Below, piece after piece: positions 7,386 to 14,592 of a stretch of DNA of 64,000 nucleotides. Under the pieces are notes generated by a model. It had not been told where the DNA came from, made no database searches, and worked only from the letters and a program-made list of their open reading frames with translations. Location of the stretch: positions 41,953 through 105,952 of the forward strand of contig SVJE01000002.1 of assembly GCA_015069135.1 (NCBI GenBank). Direction: 5' to 3'. The position numbers and the translations under genes were made by a program. Every line of letters starts with the position of its first letter. Position 1 is the first letter of the stretch. Origin of the DNA: Oscillospiraceae bacterium (GTDB lineage Bacteria; Bacillota; Clostridia; UBA1212; SIG427).

Positions 7386-8759
7386 ATGTTACACGAAGAA
7401 TGTGGAGTTTTCGGAATATATGACAGAGATGGTTACGACGTGGCCAGAATGACTTATGCAGGACTTTTTGCAATGCAGCACAGAGGCCAGGAAGCCTGCG
7501 GTATAGCTGTTAACAGAGACAGAGAAATATATTTATATAAAAACAGAGGACATGTAACAGAAGTGTTCCATGATGCAGAACTTGACCAGCTTAAAGGTAA
7601 ATTTGCTATTGGCCATGTACGTTATCCTGCAGGTAAGGTTACTGGTGTCCTTAATGCACAACCGTTGGTTACCTGGTATGTTAAAGGTCAGCTTGCTATG
7701 GCACACAACGGTGCAATTTCCAATGCAGCAGCTCTAAAGAAAGAACTTCAGGAATCAGGAGCTGTTTTCCAGACAAAAACAGATACAGAGCTTATGATGC
7801 ACCTGATGGCAAGAGAGAGACTTAAAACAGGCCGCGCAGAAACAGCTCTGGTAGAAATGATGAAAAAGGTAGAAGGTTCCTACTCTTTGGTTGTAATGAG
7901 TCCGCAAAAATTAATGGCTTGTAGAGATCCAAGAGGTATGAGACCACTTTGTATAGGTAAGCTTGGTGAAAATACTTATGTAATTGCGTCTGAAAGCTGT
8001 GCTCTTGATTCTATAAGAGCTGAGTTTATCAGAGATGTTGAGCCGGGAGAGGTTATTGTAATTGATGAAAACGGTCTTCGTTCCATTAAGGATAACTGCT
8101 CCGGTAATCATCAGATTTGTATATTTGAATATGTGTACTTTGCTCGTTCTGATTCAATTATTGACGGACAGAGCGTTCACGAAGCAAGAAAGAACTTAGG
8201 TAAGATTTTATCAGAAACTGCACCTGTAGAGGCAGATATGGTATTCGGTGTACCGGATTCAGGTATCGACGCTGCTATCGGTTATGCAGAAGCATCAGGG
8301 ATTCCTTACGGCAAGGGAATGGTAATAAACCGCTACATAGGTCGTACTTTCATACAGCCTACACAGGCAGAGCGTAAGCAGAAAGTAAATATGAAACTTA
8401 ATGTTCTTAAGGATACTGTAAAAGGCAAGCGTGTTATTATGGTAGACGACTCCATTGTAAGAGGCACTACTTGTGCAAACTTAGTTGAAATGTTAAGAGA
8501 AGCAGGTGCCACAGAAGTTCACATGAGAATCAGTAGCCCGCCATTTGTATGTCCTTGCTACTTTGGTACAGACGTACCTGAGAAAAAAGAACTTATGGCT
8601 TGCAACTACACAGTAGAAGAAATGTGCAAGAAAATTGGTGCAGATTCATTGGCATTCTTCCCTGTAGAAAGACTCAAAGAAACAATTCCTAATGCAACTT
8701 GCGGATACTGCGATGGTTGTTTCACGGGGAAATATCCATACAAGGAACCTGAAAACTAA
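7386..8759 (+). CDS. purF: Amidophosphoribosyltransferase (glutamine PRPP amidotransferase)
   Basis: 457 residues from ATG 7386; AGGA 11 bases upstream supports this over an in-frame GTG at 7377 that abuts the RBS. The enzyme makes phosphoribosylamine from PRPP and glutamine, the first committed purine step. The catalytic Cys follows a five-residue propeptide (M-L-H-E-E-C-G-V-F-G), as in the B. subtilis-type, self-processed, Fe-S-containing class. The PRPP motif 'V-I-M-V-D-D-S-I-V-R-G-T' is clear. Cysteines in 'C-P-C-Y-F-G' and 'C-G-Y-C-D-G-C' match Fe-S ligands. hisH follows 9 bases on. Confidence 0.95.
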   Translation: MLHEECGVFGIYDRDGYDVARMTYAGLFAMQHRGQEACGIAVNRDREIYLYKNRGHVTEVFHDAELDQLKGKFAIGHVRYPAGKVTGVLNAQPLVTWYVKGQLAMAHNGAISNAAALKKELQESGAVFQTKTDTELMMHLMARERLKTGRAETALVEMMKKVEGSYSLVVMSPQKLMACRDPRGMRPLCIGKLGENTYVIASESCALDSIRAEFIRDVEPGEVIVIDENGLRSIKDNCSGNHQICIFEYVYFARSDSIIDGQSVHEARKNLGKILSETAPVEADMVFGVPDSGIDAAIGYAEASGIPYGKGMVINRYIGRTFIQPTQAERKQKVNMKLNVLKDTVKGKRVIMVDDSIVRGTTCANLVEMLREAGATEVHMRISSPPFVCPCYFGTDVPEKKELMACNYTVEEMCKKIGADSLAFFPVERLKETIPNATCGYCDGCFTGKYPYKEPEN

Positions 8760-8768
8760 GGTAAAATT

Positions 8769-9371
8769 ATGATTTGTATTATTGACTATGGCGCAGGAAA
8801 TTTAAAAAGCGTCAGCAATGCATTAAATTACATAGGTGCAGAAAATAAAATTTCTGCTGACAGAGATGAAATTTTGGCTGCAGATAAAATTCTTCTTCCA
8901 GGTGTAGGTGCTTTCGGCGATGCCATGGCTTCCCTTAAAAAGTATGGTCTTGTAAACACTGTTTATGATGCAATAGAGTCCGGTAAGCCTTTTATGGGAA
9001 TTTGTCTTGGAATGCAATTGTTATTTGAAGACAGCCAGGAAAGTCCGGGCGTTACAGGCCTTGGTGTGTTCAAAGGACACATTGTTAAATTTCCGGGAGA
9101 TATGGGTCTTAAGGTTCCCCAGATAGGTTGGAACAACTTAAATGTTAGGCAGCCGGGATCTGTGTACGATTCGGCTCATGACAAATATGTATACTTTGTA
9201 CACTCATATTATTTAGAAGCCGATGATCCTTCCATTGTTGCCGCAGAGTGTGAATACGGTAAAATATTCCACGCCGCCGTGGAGAAGGGTAATGTTTCAG
9301 CCAGCCAGTTCCATCCGGAAAAAAGCGGAGAGACAGGACTTGGAATACTTAAGAACTGGGCAGAACGATAA
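8769..9371 (+). CDS. hisH: Imidazole glycerol phosphate synthase, glutaminase subunit HisH
   Basis: 200 residues, a class I glutamine amidotransferase. Nucleophile in 'G-I-C-L-G-M-Q-L-L' (about residue 79), oxyanion strand 'P-G-V-G-A-F-G-D-A-M', and His/Glu in 'S-Q-F-H-P-E-K-S'. HisH normally supplies ammonia to HisF and is encoded with hisA/hisF; here its partner is absent and it lies in one transcription unit with purF. The pairing is metabolically sensible because the reaction yields AICAR, a purine intermediate. It could still serve histidine synthesis with hisF elsewhere. Confidence 0.9.
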   Translation: MICIIDYGAGNLKSVSNALNYIGAENKISADRDEILAADKILLPGVGAFGDAMASLKKYGLVNTVYDAIESGKPFMGICLGMQLLFEDSQESPGVTGLGVFKGHIVKFPGDMGLKVPQIGWNNLNVRQPGSVYDSAHDKYVYFVHSYYLEADDPSIVAAECEYGKIFHAAVEKGNVSASQFHPEKSGETGLGILKNWAER

Positions 9372-9395
9372 TAAAATGATTTACAACGATTTGTG

Positions 9396-9440
9396 GCCTA
9401 CTGATTGTGTGCTTTACATGCAATTCAGTAGGCTTTTTTT
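9396..9440 (+). terminator. Terminator of purF-hisH
   Basis: GCCTACTGA / TCAGTAGGC perfect stem plus inner TTG/CAA, then seven T. The stem arms are sites 1 and 2 of repeat copy B. Confidence 0.85.
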
Positions 9441-9604
9441 ATGATATATCCAACTGTTTTGATATGAACATGTATAGATAGGCAGGTCTTTTTTATGATT
9501 TTTGTTGATTTTGTCCAACTTATTACTGGTGTAAAGTTGAATTCCGTAGGATATTTGGTGTTTTTGTCCAACCTTTTGTATTGCACAGGAAGTTGTTAGG
9601 TAGG
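9397..9604. repeat. Dyad-symmetric eight-site intergenic element, copy B
   Basis: Sites start at 9397(-, CCTAC), 9428(+, GTAGG), 9450(-, CCAAC), 9482(+, GCAGG), 9515(-, CCAAC), 9546(+, GTAGG), 9568(-, CCAAC) and 9600(+, GTAGG). Offsets of site centres from 9500.5 are 16.5, 48.5, 70.5, 101.5 on the left and 16.5, 47.5, 69.5, 101.5 on the right, matching copies A and D within 1 bp. Total length 208 bp, as in copy A. Three minus sites are CCAAC, which cannot fully pair with the GTAGG sites. It lies between convergent hisH and apgM. Confidence 0.8.
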
Positions 9605-9616
9605 TCGCTTTATTAA

Positions 9617-9648
9617 AACAGGACTAACCTTTTACAGTTAGCCCTGTT
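9617..9648 (-). terminator. Terminator of apgM
   Basis: Read on the minus strand: AACAGGGCTAAC / GTTAGTCCTGTT stem with an eight-base loop followed by TTTTAAT. Confidence 0.75.
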
Positions 9649-9660
9649 CGTTATGTAAAA

Positions 9661-10875
9661 TTAACCTTCAAGAAAATATCTCATTAACTCGTGTCCTCTA
9701 GATCTATAGTTTTTAGTAGCTTCTGCACAGCTTTCTGTGTATCTCTGACCTTTTTTTTCGCTTCCTTTTCTGCTGTCGTAAATTAAATAAGGAACAGCAT
9801 CGTGAGTATGGGTACGAAGTGCCAATGGAGTGGGATGGTCAGGAAGAATTAAAAGCTTAAAATCATCTGTTCCCTTTAATGCTCCAACAATAGGACCAAC
9901 CACATCTCTGTCAATGATTTCGATAGATTTTACCTTGTTGTCAATTTCATGTCTGTGGCCACACTCATCAGGAGCTTCCATATGTAGGTACACAAAATCT
10001 CCGCCGTTTTTAAGGAAGTCAACTGTGGCTTGCATCTTACCTGTAAAATTTGTGTTTATATTTCCGGTTACATCCGGTACCTCAATTACTTCCATGCCTG
10101 CACAATAGCCAAGGCCTTTAATAAGGTCAACCGCAGAAACTACAGCACCTTTAACACCATAAGTTTCTTTGAAATTGGCCAATGCAGGTTTGCGACCTTC
10201 ACCCCAAAACCACAAGGAATTTGCAGGTCTCTTGCCTGCAGCAATTCTAGCTTTGTTTACAGGATGATCTTTAAGAAGCTCATGGCTCTTTTTCATCATT
10301 TCAAGAAGAATTGCACTTTCAGGGGCTTTAGGGAGAAAATCCTTGATAGGCTTGTCAGAAATGTCGTGAGGTGGTGTGCATAAAAGTTTAACCTCTCCCG
10401 GGATTTTGTATACAAGGCAGTGACGATAGCTGATACCGGGATATAAATGTAAAATATCGGTTCCCAACTTTTCCTGGACATAGTTAATAAGCTCTGTGGA
10501 TTCAGATGTGGAAATCTCGTCAGAACTGTAATCTATCATTGTTTTGTCTTCGTAAGCAGGTTCGTCGGAAAGGGTTACTAAGTTACAACGAACAGCCAGG
10601 TCTTCTTCCCCAAGGGTAAGGCCCATACTTACAGCTTCTAATGGTGAACGACCTGTGTAAAATACATCAGGGTCATATCCCATTACAGACATATTTGCAA
10701 TATCACTTCCCGGAGGATTCAAATGGTCTGGCACAGTTTTAACAAGTCCAAGCTCACCTTTTTCAGCTAACCCGTCAATATTAGGTTTGTTGGCTGCCTC
10801 CAATGGTGTTTTGTTATTTAATTCAGCTACAGGGTAGTCGGCCATGCCGTCCCCGAGAACAACTACGTATTTCAT
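9661..10875 (-). CDS. apgM: 2,3-bisphosphoglycerate-independent phosphoglycerate mutase, archaeal type
   Basis: 404 residues, typical for the aPGM family (alkaline-phosphatase superfamily), which interconverts 3- and 2-phosphoglycerate in glycolysis. The N-terminus has 'V-V-L-G-D-G-M-A-D-Y-P' (metal-binding Asp). Also seen are 'P-G-S-D-I-A-N-M-S-V-M-G-Y-D-P' with the catalytic Ser region, 'H-M-E-A-P-D-E-C-G-H-R' and 'L-P-D-H-P-T-P' with the paired metal His/Asp residues. It is a single gene with its own terminator, convergent with hisH. Confidence 0.92.
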   Translation of the reverse strand: MKYVVVLGDGMADYPVAELNNKTPLEAANKPNIDGLAEKGELGLVKTVPDHLNPPGSDIANMSVMGYDPDVFYTGRSPLEAVSMGLTLGEEDLAVRCNLVTLSDEPAYEDKTMIDYSSDEISTSESTELINYVQEKLGTDILHLYPGISYRHCLVYKIPGEVKLLCTPPHDISDKPIKDFLPKAPESAILLEMMKKSHELLKDHPVNKARIAAGKRPANSLWFWGEGRKPALANFKETYGVKGAVVSAVDLIKGLGYCAGMEVIEVPDVTGNINTNFTGKMQATVDFLKNGGDFVYLHMEAPDECGHRHEIDNKVKSIEIIDRDVVGPIVGALKGTDDFKLLILPDHPTPLALRTHTHDAVPYLIYDSRKGSEKKGQRYTESCAEATKNYRSRGHELMRYFLEG

Positions 10876-10974
10876 GGTTTAAGTCCTTTTTGTAAAATAT
10901 ATCATTTGTTGGTACAGTATAACACTTTGAACATATTAAATAAAGAAAAATTTTTTGTATTAGTTAATTTAGTC

Positions 10975-11002
10975 TTGACTATGTTTTAATTTATGGTAAA
11001 AT
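10975..11002 (+). promoter_or_regulatory. Promoter of the tRNA-Ser gene
   Basis: -35 TTGACT at 10975-10980 and -10 TAAAAT at 10997-11002, spacer 16, ending 15 bases before the mature tRNA. Confidence 0.65.
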
Positions 11003-11017
11003 AAACTTCACGGCTAT

Positions 11018-11109
11018 GGAGAAGTACCCAAGTAGGCCGAAGGGGATGGTTTGCTAAACCATTAGGTCGGGTAACCGGCGCCGGGGTTCGAATCCCCGCT
11101 TCTCCGCCA
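11018..11109 (+). tRNA. tRNA-Ser (anticodon GCT)
   Basis: Acceptor stem GGAGAAG / CTTCTCC, discriminator G and encoded CCA. Anticodon arm GGTTT-GCT-AAACC. A long variable arm typical of class II tRNAs (GGTCGGGTAACCGGC region) and T-arm GGGGTTCGAATCCCC. 92 nt. It reads AGC/AGU codons. Confidence 0.96.
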
Positions 11110-11113
11110 AAAA

Positions 11114-11152
11114 GAAACAGACATCCGAAACGGGTGTCTGTTTTCTTTTTTT
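11114..11152 (+). terminator. Terminator after tRNA-Ser
   Basis: AAACAGACAtCC / GGgTGTCTGTTT stem, five-base loop, T-rich tail. Confidence 0.85.
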
Positions 11153-11163
11153 GTCGTAGAATC

Positions 11164-11302
11164 GAAGCGGGGATTCGAACTCTGAGAGGGTTGGCACGTA
11201 AAGCAAACAGTCCGGTGGACTGTTTGTAGTGGCAATCGCGCAGGAGCTATGCTCCAAGCAGAAAGGACGCAAGCTGAAAGCGTAGCGGACGTTCCCCGCT
11301 TC
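11164..11302. repeat. Closed multibranch structure bounded by tRNA-Ser 3'-end fragments
   Basis: The left edge (11164-11180) is an exact 17-base inverted copy of the tRNA-Ser T-arm/acceptor (11086-11102). The right edge (11293-11308) is a 16-base direct copy of the same tRNA end (11093-11108). The edges can pair as GAAGCGGGGA / TCCCCGCTTC. Inside are three hairpins: AAACAGTCC-GGT-GGACTGTTT (perfect, 11205-11225), GGAGC-TAT-GCTCC (11243-11255) and a weak ACGC/GCGT (11267-11283). A partial second copy of the left end (AAGGGGATTCGAAC then GAGAGGGTTGACAC) begins at 11328. It may be a structured RNA or a tRNA-targeting repeat; function unknown. Confidence 0.65.
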
Positions 11303-11358
11303 TCCGCCGGAAGTCGGCTGACAATCTAAGGGGATTCGAACCCGAGAGGGTTGACACC

Positions 11359-11543
11359 ATACAGTGTATTATCAGAATTTTGTAAAAACACTGTATTATT
11401 GCTGTCAAAATCCTATAAAACGTACAGTGTTTTGCGATTGTAATACAAAAACACTGTGCGTTTTACACAGTGTTTCGCACGATTTTTCACAAAACACTGT
11501 ATGATCATACAGTGTTTTTGCTAGAAAAAACAAGATCACTGTA
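11359..11543. repeat. Array of eight alternating ATACAGTGTTTT motifs
   Basis: The 7-mer core ACAGTGT (+) / ACACTGT (-) starts at 11361(+), 11388(-), 11424(+), 11451(-), 11467(+), 11494(-), 11509(+) and 11536(-, first base changed). Each +/- pair is 27 bp apart and forms a hairpin with about a 14-base loop. Same-orientation copies repeat at 63, 43 and 42 bp. The stem arms extend to the 12-mer ATACAGTGTTTT. The loops are not conserved, so this is not a CRISPR array. It fills most of the gap between the tRNA region and the gene at 11631. Confidence 0.8.
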
Positions 11544-11630
11544 TGGTTTTATTTATACTTTTACAAAAAATCAGTCTAAAGCCTTCTTTTTCAGCACATA
11601 CTAACTCCAAACCACAAAGGAGTTGATAGT

Positions 11631-12065
11631 ATGATTGAACAAGATACCATAAAGCTATTAAGAGAATGCGATGCGGGAATAAAAATGGGAGTCACATCCA
11701 TAGATGAGGTGCTTCCCTTTGTCCACAACAAAGAATTCAAGCAGTTACTTGAAACCTGTAAAAAGGAACATGAAAAGCTGGATCGGGAAACTCAAGAACT
11801 TTTGGACAAATACCATGACGATGGTAAAAATCCAAATCCCATTGCAAAAGGTATGTCCTGGATGAAGACAAACATGAAACTCAGCATGGATGATTCTGAC
11901 AAAACAATTGCTGATCTCATGACAGATGGCTGCAATATGGGAGTTAAATCCTTGAACAGATATCTTAACCAGTACGAAGGTGCAGACGAGGTAACAAAAG
12001 ACATAACAAAGCGCCTTATTAACCTAGAAGAAAAGCTGACAGTGGATATAAGAAAATATCTGTAA
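11631..12065 (+). CDS. Helical hypothetical protein, ferritin-like four-helix pattern
   Basis: 144 residues, predicted almost entirely helical, with no signal peptide. Heptad-like stretches and paired Glu/His (for example 'K-K-E-H-E-K-L' near residue 47) suggest a four-helix bundle reminiscent of DUF2383/ferritin-like proteins; metal ligands are not certain. RBS AAGGAG lies 9 bases upstream. Single gene with a terminator behind it. Function unknown. Confidence 0.65.
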   Translation: MIEQDTIKLLRECDAGIKMGVTSIDEVLPFVHNKEFKQLLETCKKEHEKLDRETQELLDKYHDDGKNPNPIAKGMSWMKTNMKLSMDDSDKTIADLMTDGCNMGVKSLNRYLNQYEGADEVTKDITKRLINLEEKLTVDIRKYL

Positions 12066-12071
12066 AATATC

Positions 12072-12116
12072 AAAATTCCGGAGTGGTAAAATTACTGCTT
12101 CGGAATTTTTTATTTT
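12072..12116 (+). terminator. Terminator after the helical protein gene
   Basis: AAAATTCCGgAG / CTtCGGAATTTT stem with T-rich tail. Confidence 0.8.
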
Positions 12117-12147
12117 ACATAAAATCACCATGGAAAATACTGAATAT

Positions 12148-12175
12148 TTGCTTGTACCAACACCATGACTATGAT
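12148..12175 (+). promoter_or_regulatory. Possible promoter of the sialidase-like gene
   Basis: -35 TTGCTT at 12148-12153 and -10 TATGAT at 12170-12175, spacer 16. Confidence 0.4.
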
Positions 12176-12231
12176 AAAATATCATCAAAGGGTTAAACAC
12201 CCGAAAATCACGAATCAGGAGGATAAATAAA

Positions 12232-13278
12232 ATGTCAAAAGTTCATTTGTCTACATATAACCAGAAGGGATACGAAGAATACAGAATCCCCGGAATAGTT
12301 TGCACAGAAAACAACACTTTGCTTGCATATTGTGAAGCTCGTAGCGGTATGACAGACTGGGGTAAAATAGAAATTATTTTATGGAGAGGTGAGCCTGCTC
12401 CTACAGCTGAAGATCCTACAGCACGAAATTGGAAAGAGTTTACAGTATTAGTGCCAAGCCCTGAAGGAGACACAGTAAACAATGCAAATATGATAGTAGA
12501 CGGAGACAGAATACATTTTATCTACCATATTAATTATAGAAAAGTATTCTACATGAGAAGTACCGATGACGGTATTACATGGACAGAGCCAAAAGAAATC
12601 ACAAGTTCCTATGACCAGTTCAGAGACAGAAAAGACTGGACAGTTTGTGCATCAGGTCCAAGCCATGGTATAAAGCTTAGTAACGGAAGATTGATTTTAC
12701 CAATCTGGGTTGGCAGAAACGAATGGGATCCACAGGCACATTGCCCACAGTTCCCGGGTGTTATTTACAGCGATGACAGAGGTGATACATGGAAAGCCGG
12801 CGGACTTATTGTAGATGATGAACTTTGTAACGCAGGCGAGACAGTATCAGCTGAGCTTTCAGACGGTAGCCTTATGATTAACATGAGATGTGAAAATGAT
12901 CCCGGTGTAAGAGCGGTAGCTATCAGTAAAGATAATGGTGAAAGCTTCGGCAAGTTCTTCTACGACGAGCAGCTTCCTGACCCACAGTGTTCCGCAGGTA
13001 TGACAGCACAGGGCGGTAAAATTTACTTCTCCAACTGTGCTAACAAGCCTATGGAAGGTGATTCCAGAATCAATCTTATAATTAAAGTAAGTGAAGACGA
13101 CGGTAAGACCTGGAAGGAATACGCAAAAGTAGAAGACAGAGCAGGATACTCTGACCTGGCAATTGATAAAAACGGAAACATTTACTGCTTTTATGAGTGT
13201 GAGAGACCTGAGGGTGTAGAACTCCGAGGCTCATTCCCGCAGGCTCATTTAACAGTGTTTGGCATGGAAATTAAATAA
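12232..13278 (+). CDS. Sialidase-like (BNR/Asp-box) six-bladed beta-propeller protein
   Basis: 348 residues. The N-terminal 'Y-R-I-P-G-I' is the RIP motif carrying one Arg of the sialidase triad. At least four Asp boxes (S-x-D-x-G-x-x-W/F) follow: 'STDDGITW', 'YSDDRGDTW', 'SKDNGESF' and 'SEDDGKTW'. Late 'E' and 'Y' positions ('G-Y-S-D-L-A-I-D', 'Y-E-C-E') fit the active-site layout. No signal peptide or anchor is present, so it would act in the cytoplasm, unlike most GH33 sialidases; it may cleave an imported glycoside. Strong RBS (AGGAGG). No sialic-acid catabolic genes nearby. Confidence 0.8.
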   Translation: MSKVHLSTYNQKGYEEYRIPGIVCTENNTLLAYCEARSGMTDWGKIEIILWRGEPAPTAEDPTARNWKEFTVLVPSPEGDTVNNANMIVDGDRIHFIYHINYRKVFYMRSTDDGITWTEPKEITSSYDQFRDRKDWTVCASGPSHGIKLSNGRLILPIWVGRNEWDPQAHCPQFPGVIYSDDRGDTWKAGGLIVDDELCNAGETVSAELSDGSLMINMRCENDPGVRAVAISKDNGESFGKFFYDEQLPDPQCSAGMTAQGGKIYFSNCANKPMEGDSRINLIIKVSEDDGKTWKEYAKVEDRAGYSDLAIDKNGNIYCFYECERPEGVELRGSFPQAHLTVFGMEIK

Positions 13279-13297
13279 AAGTTAAAGATTTCTTAAA

Positions 13298-13326
13298 TTG
13301 ACATTAAAATCACAAGAGTATATACT
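13298..13326 (+). promoter_or_regulatory. Promoter of the hdr-flx-frd-fum operon
   Basis: Consensus-like -35 TTGACA (13298-13303) and -10 TATACT (13321-13326), spacer 17. The about 50-base leader contains GGGTTTAGCCC-type short inverted repeats but no recognised riboswitch. Confidence 0.8.
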
Positions 13327-13383
13327 ATAAGTTGGCAATTTTGCAAGAAAGGGAGGGTTTAGCCCGGTTTTTGGGTAAGAAAT

Positions 13384-14163
13384 ATGATTTACAGTTATTA
13401 TCCCGGATGTACATTAAAAACAAAAGCAAAAGATCTGGATGAGTACGGCAGAAAAGCTGCTGAAGCTTTGGGTGTAACATTGGAAGAACTGCCAAACTGG
13501 CAGTGCTGCGGCGCAGTTTATCCATTGGCAACAGATGAAATTGCTACAAAATTATCTGCAGTAAGAGCATTGGCAAATGCAAAAGAGAAGGGTCAGCCAT
13601 TGGTTACTCTTTGTTCCGCTTGCCATCATGTTATTAAAAGAGTTAATAACGATATGCAGACAAATAACGATATTATCACAAGAGTAAATAACTATCTCAA
13701 GTTAGATGAAGCATATAACGGTGAGACAGAAGTTATTCATTACTTAGAAATGTTAAGAGACAAAATAGGTTTCGATGAGCTTAAGAAGAAAGTTGTAAAT
13801 CCTCTTAAGGGTCGTAAGATTGCAGCTTACTATGGATGTATGTTACTTCGTCCAAGTAAGGAAATGCAGATGGACGATCCTGAGAATCCTACAATTATGG
13901 AAGACTTCATTAAAGCTATCGGAGCTGAGCCTGTAGTTTACGCATTCAGAAACGAGTGCTGTGGTGGCTACATGACAATGAACGACAAAGATTTAGCTTG
14001 TAAAATGGCTAATAAGGTTGTTGAGTCTGCTAAGGTTAAGGGTGCTGAAGAAATCATAACTGCCTGTCCTTTGTGTCTCTATAACTTAAAAGAAAACACA
14101 ACAGGCGATATGCCTATCTACTATTTCACAGAGCTTCTTGCTGAAGCTTTGGGCGTAAAATAA
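13384..14163 (+). CDS. hdrB: Heterodisulfide reductase-like subunit B (two CCG domains)
   Basis: 259 residues. Two cysteine-rich CCG modules are complete: 'Y-P-G-C' ... 'W-Q-C-C-G-A' ... 'C-S-A-C' in the first half and 'Y-Y-G-C' ... 'N-E-C-C-G-G' ... 'C-P-L-C' in the second. In methanogen HdrB these bind the two non-cubane [4Fe-4S] clusters where disulfide is reduced. It heads a twelve-gene plus-strand operon that also has HdrC, HdrA, Flx and fumarate reductase genes. In this setting it may relay electrons from HdrA toward the fumarate reductase, or reduce an unknown disulfide. Confidence 0.9.
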   Translation: MIYSYYPGCTLKTKAKDLDEYGRKAAEALGVTLEELPNWQCCGAVYPLATDEIATKLSAVRALANAKEKGQPLVTLCSACHHVIKRVNNDMQTNNDIITRVNNYLKLDEAYNGETEVIHYLEMLRDKIGFDELKKKVVNPLKGRKIAAYYGCMLLRPSKEMQMDDPENPTIMEDFIKAIGAEPVVYAFRNECCGGYMTMNDKDLACKMANKVVESAKVKGAEEIITACPLCLYNLKENTTGDMPIYYFTELLAEALGVK

Positions 14164-14181
14164 GGAAGGAGGGTACTAACG

Positions 14182-14574
14182 ATGCACAGTTCAGAAAAGA
14201 ACATGAGTGAAGAAATTATAAGAATAAGCGGAATTAATCCAAGACAGTGTATGAAGTGCGGTAAGTGCTCTGCTACCTGTCCTGCTTTTGATGAAATGGA
14301 ATATCATCCTCATCAGTTTGTATCAATGATTGTAAACGGAAAGATTAACAAACTCTTAGAGTCAGAATCTATTTGGAAATGTCTTTCCTGTTTTGCTTGC
14401 GTGGAAAGATGCCCACGTAGCGTAGAACCTGCTAAGTTAATTGAGGCAGTAAGAGTATCAGTTTTAAGAAAAAAGGGTGCCAACTATTTATCACCGGATG
14501 AAATTCCCGGTAAGCTGGATCCTGAGCTTCCACAGCAGGCAATTGCCTCTGCTTTCAGGAAGTACAGCAAGTAG
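14182..14574 (+). CDS. hdrC: Heterodisulfide reductase-like subunit C (2x[4Fe-4S])
   Basis: 130 residues, a soluble HdrC. Two ferredoxin motifs are visible: 'C-M-K-C-G-K-C-S-A-T-C-P' and 'C-L-S-C-F-A-C-V-E-R-C-P'. It carries electrons between HdrA and HdrB. Preceded by AAGGAGGG; starts 18 bases after hdrB. No membrane segment, so this is not the membrane HdrDE type. Confidence 0.9.
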   Translation: MHSSEKNMSEEIIRISGINPRQCMKCGKCSATCPAFDEMEYHPHQFVSMIVNGKINKLLESESIWKCLSCFACVERCPRSVEPAKLIEAVRVSVLRKKGANYLSPDEIPGKLDPELPQQAIASAFRKYSK

Positions 14575-14592
14575 TGTAAAGGAGTGTTGATT

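Noticed and set aside
11054..11272. 72-residue minus-strand frame across the tRNA-Ser and downstream hairpins
   Set aside because: It is antisense to a tRNA gene and a strong terminator and has no ribosome binding site; a non-coding artefact.
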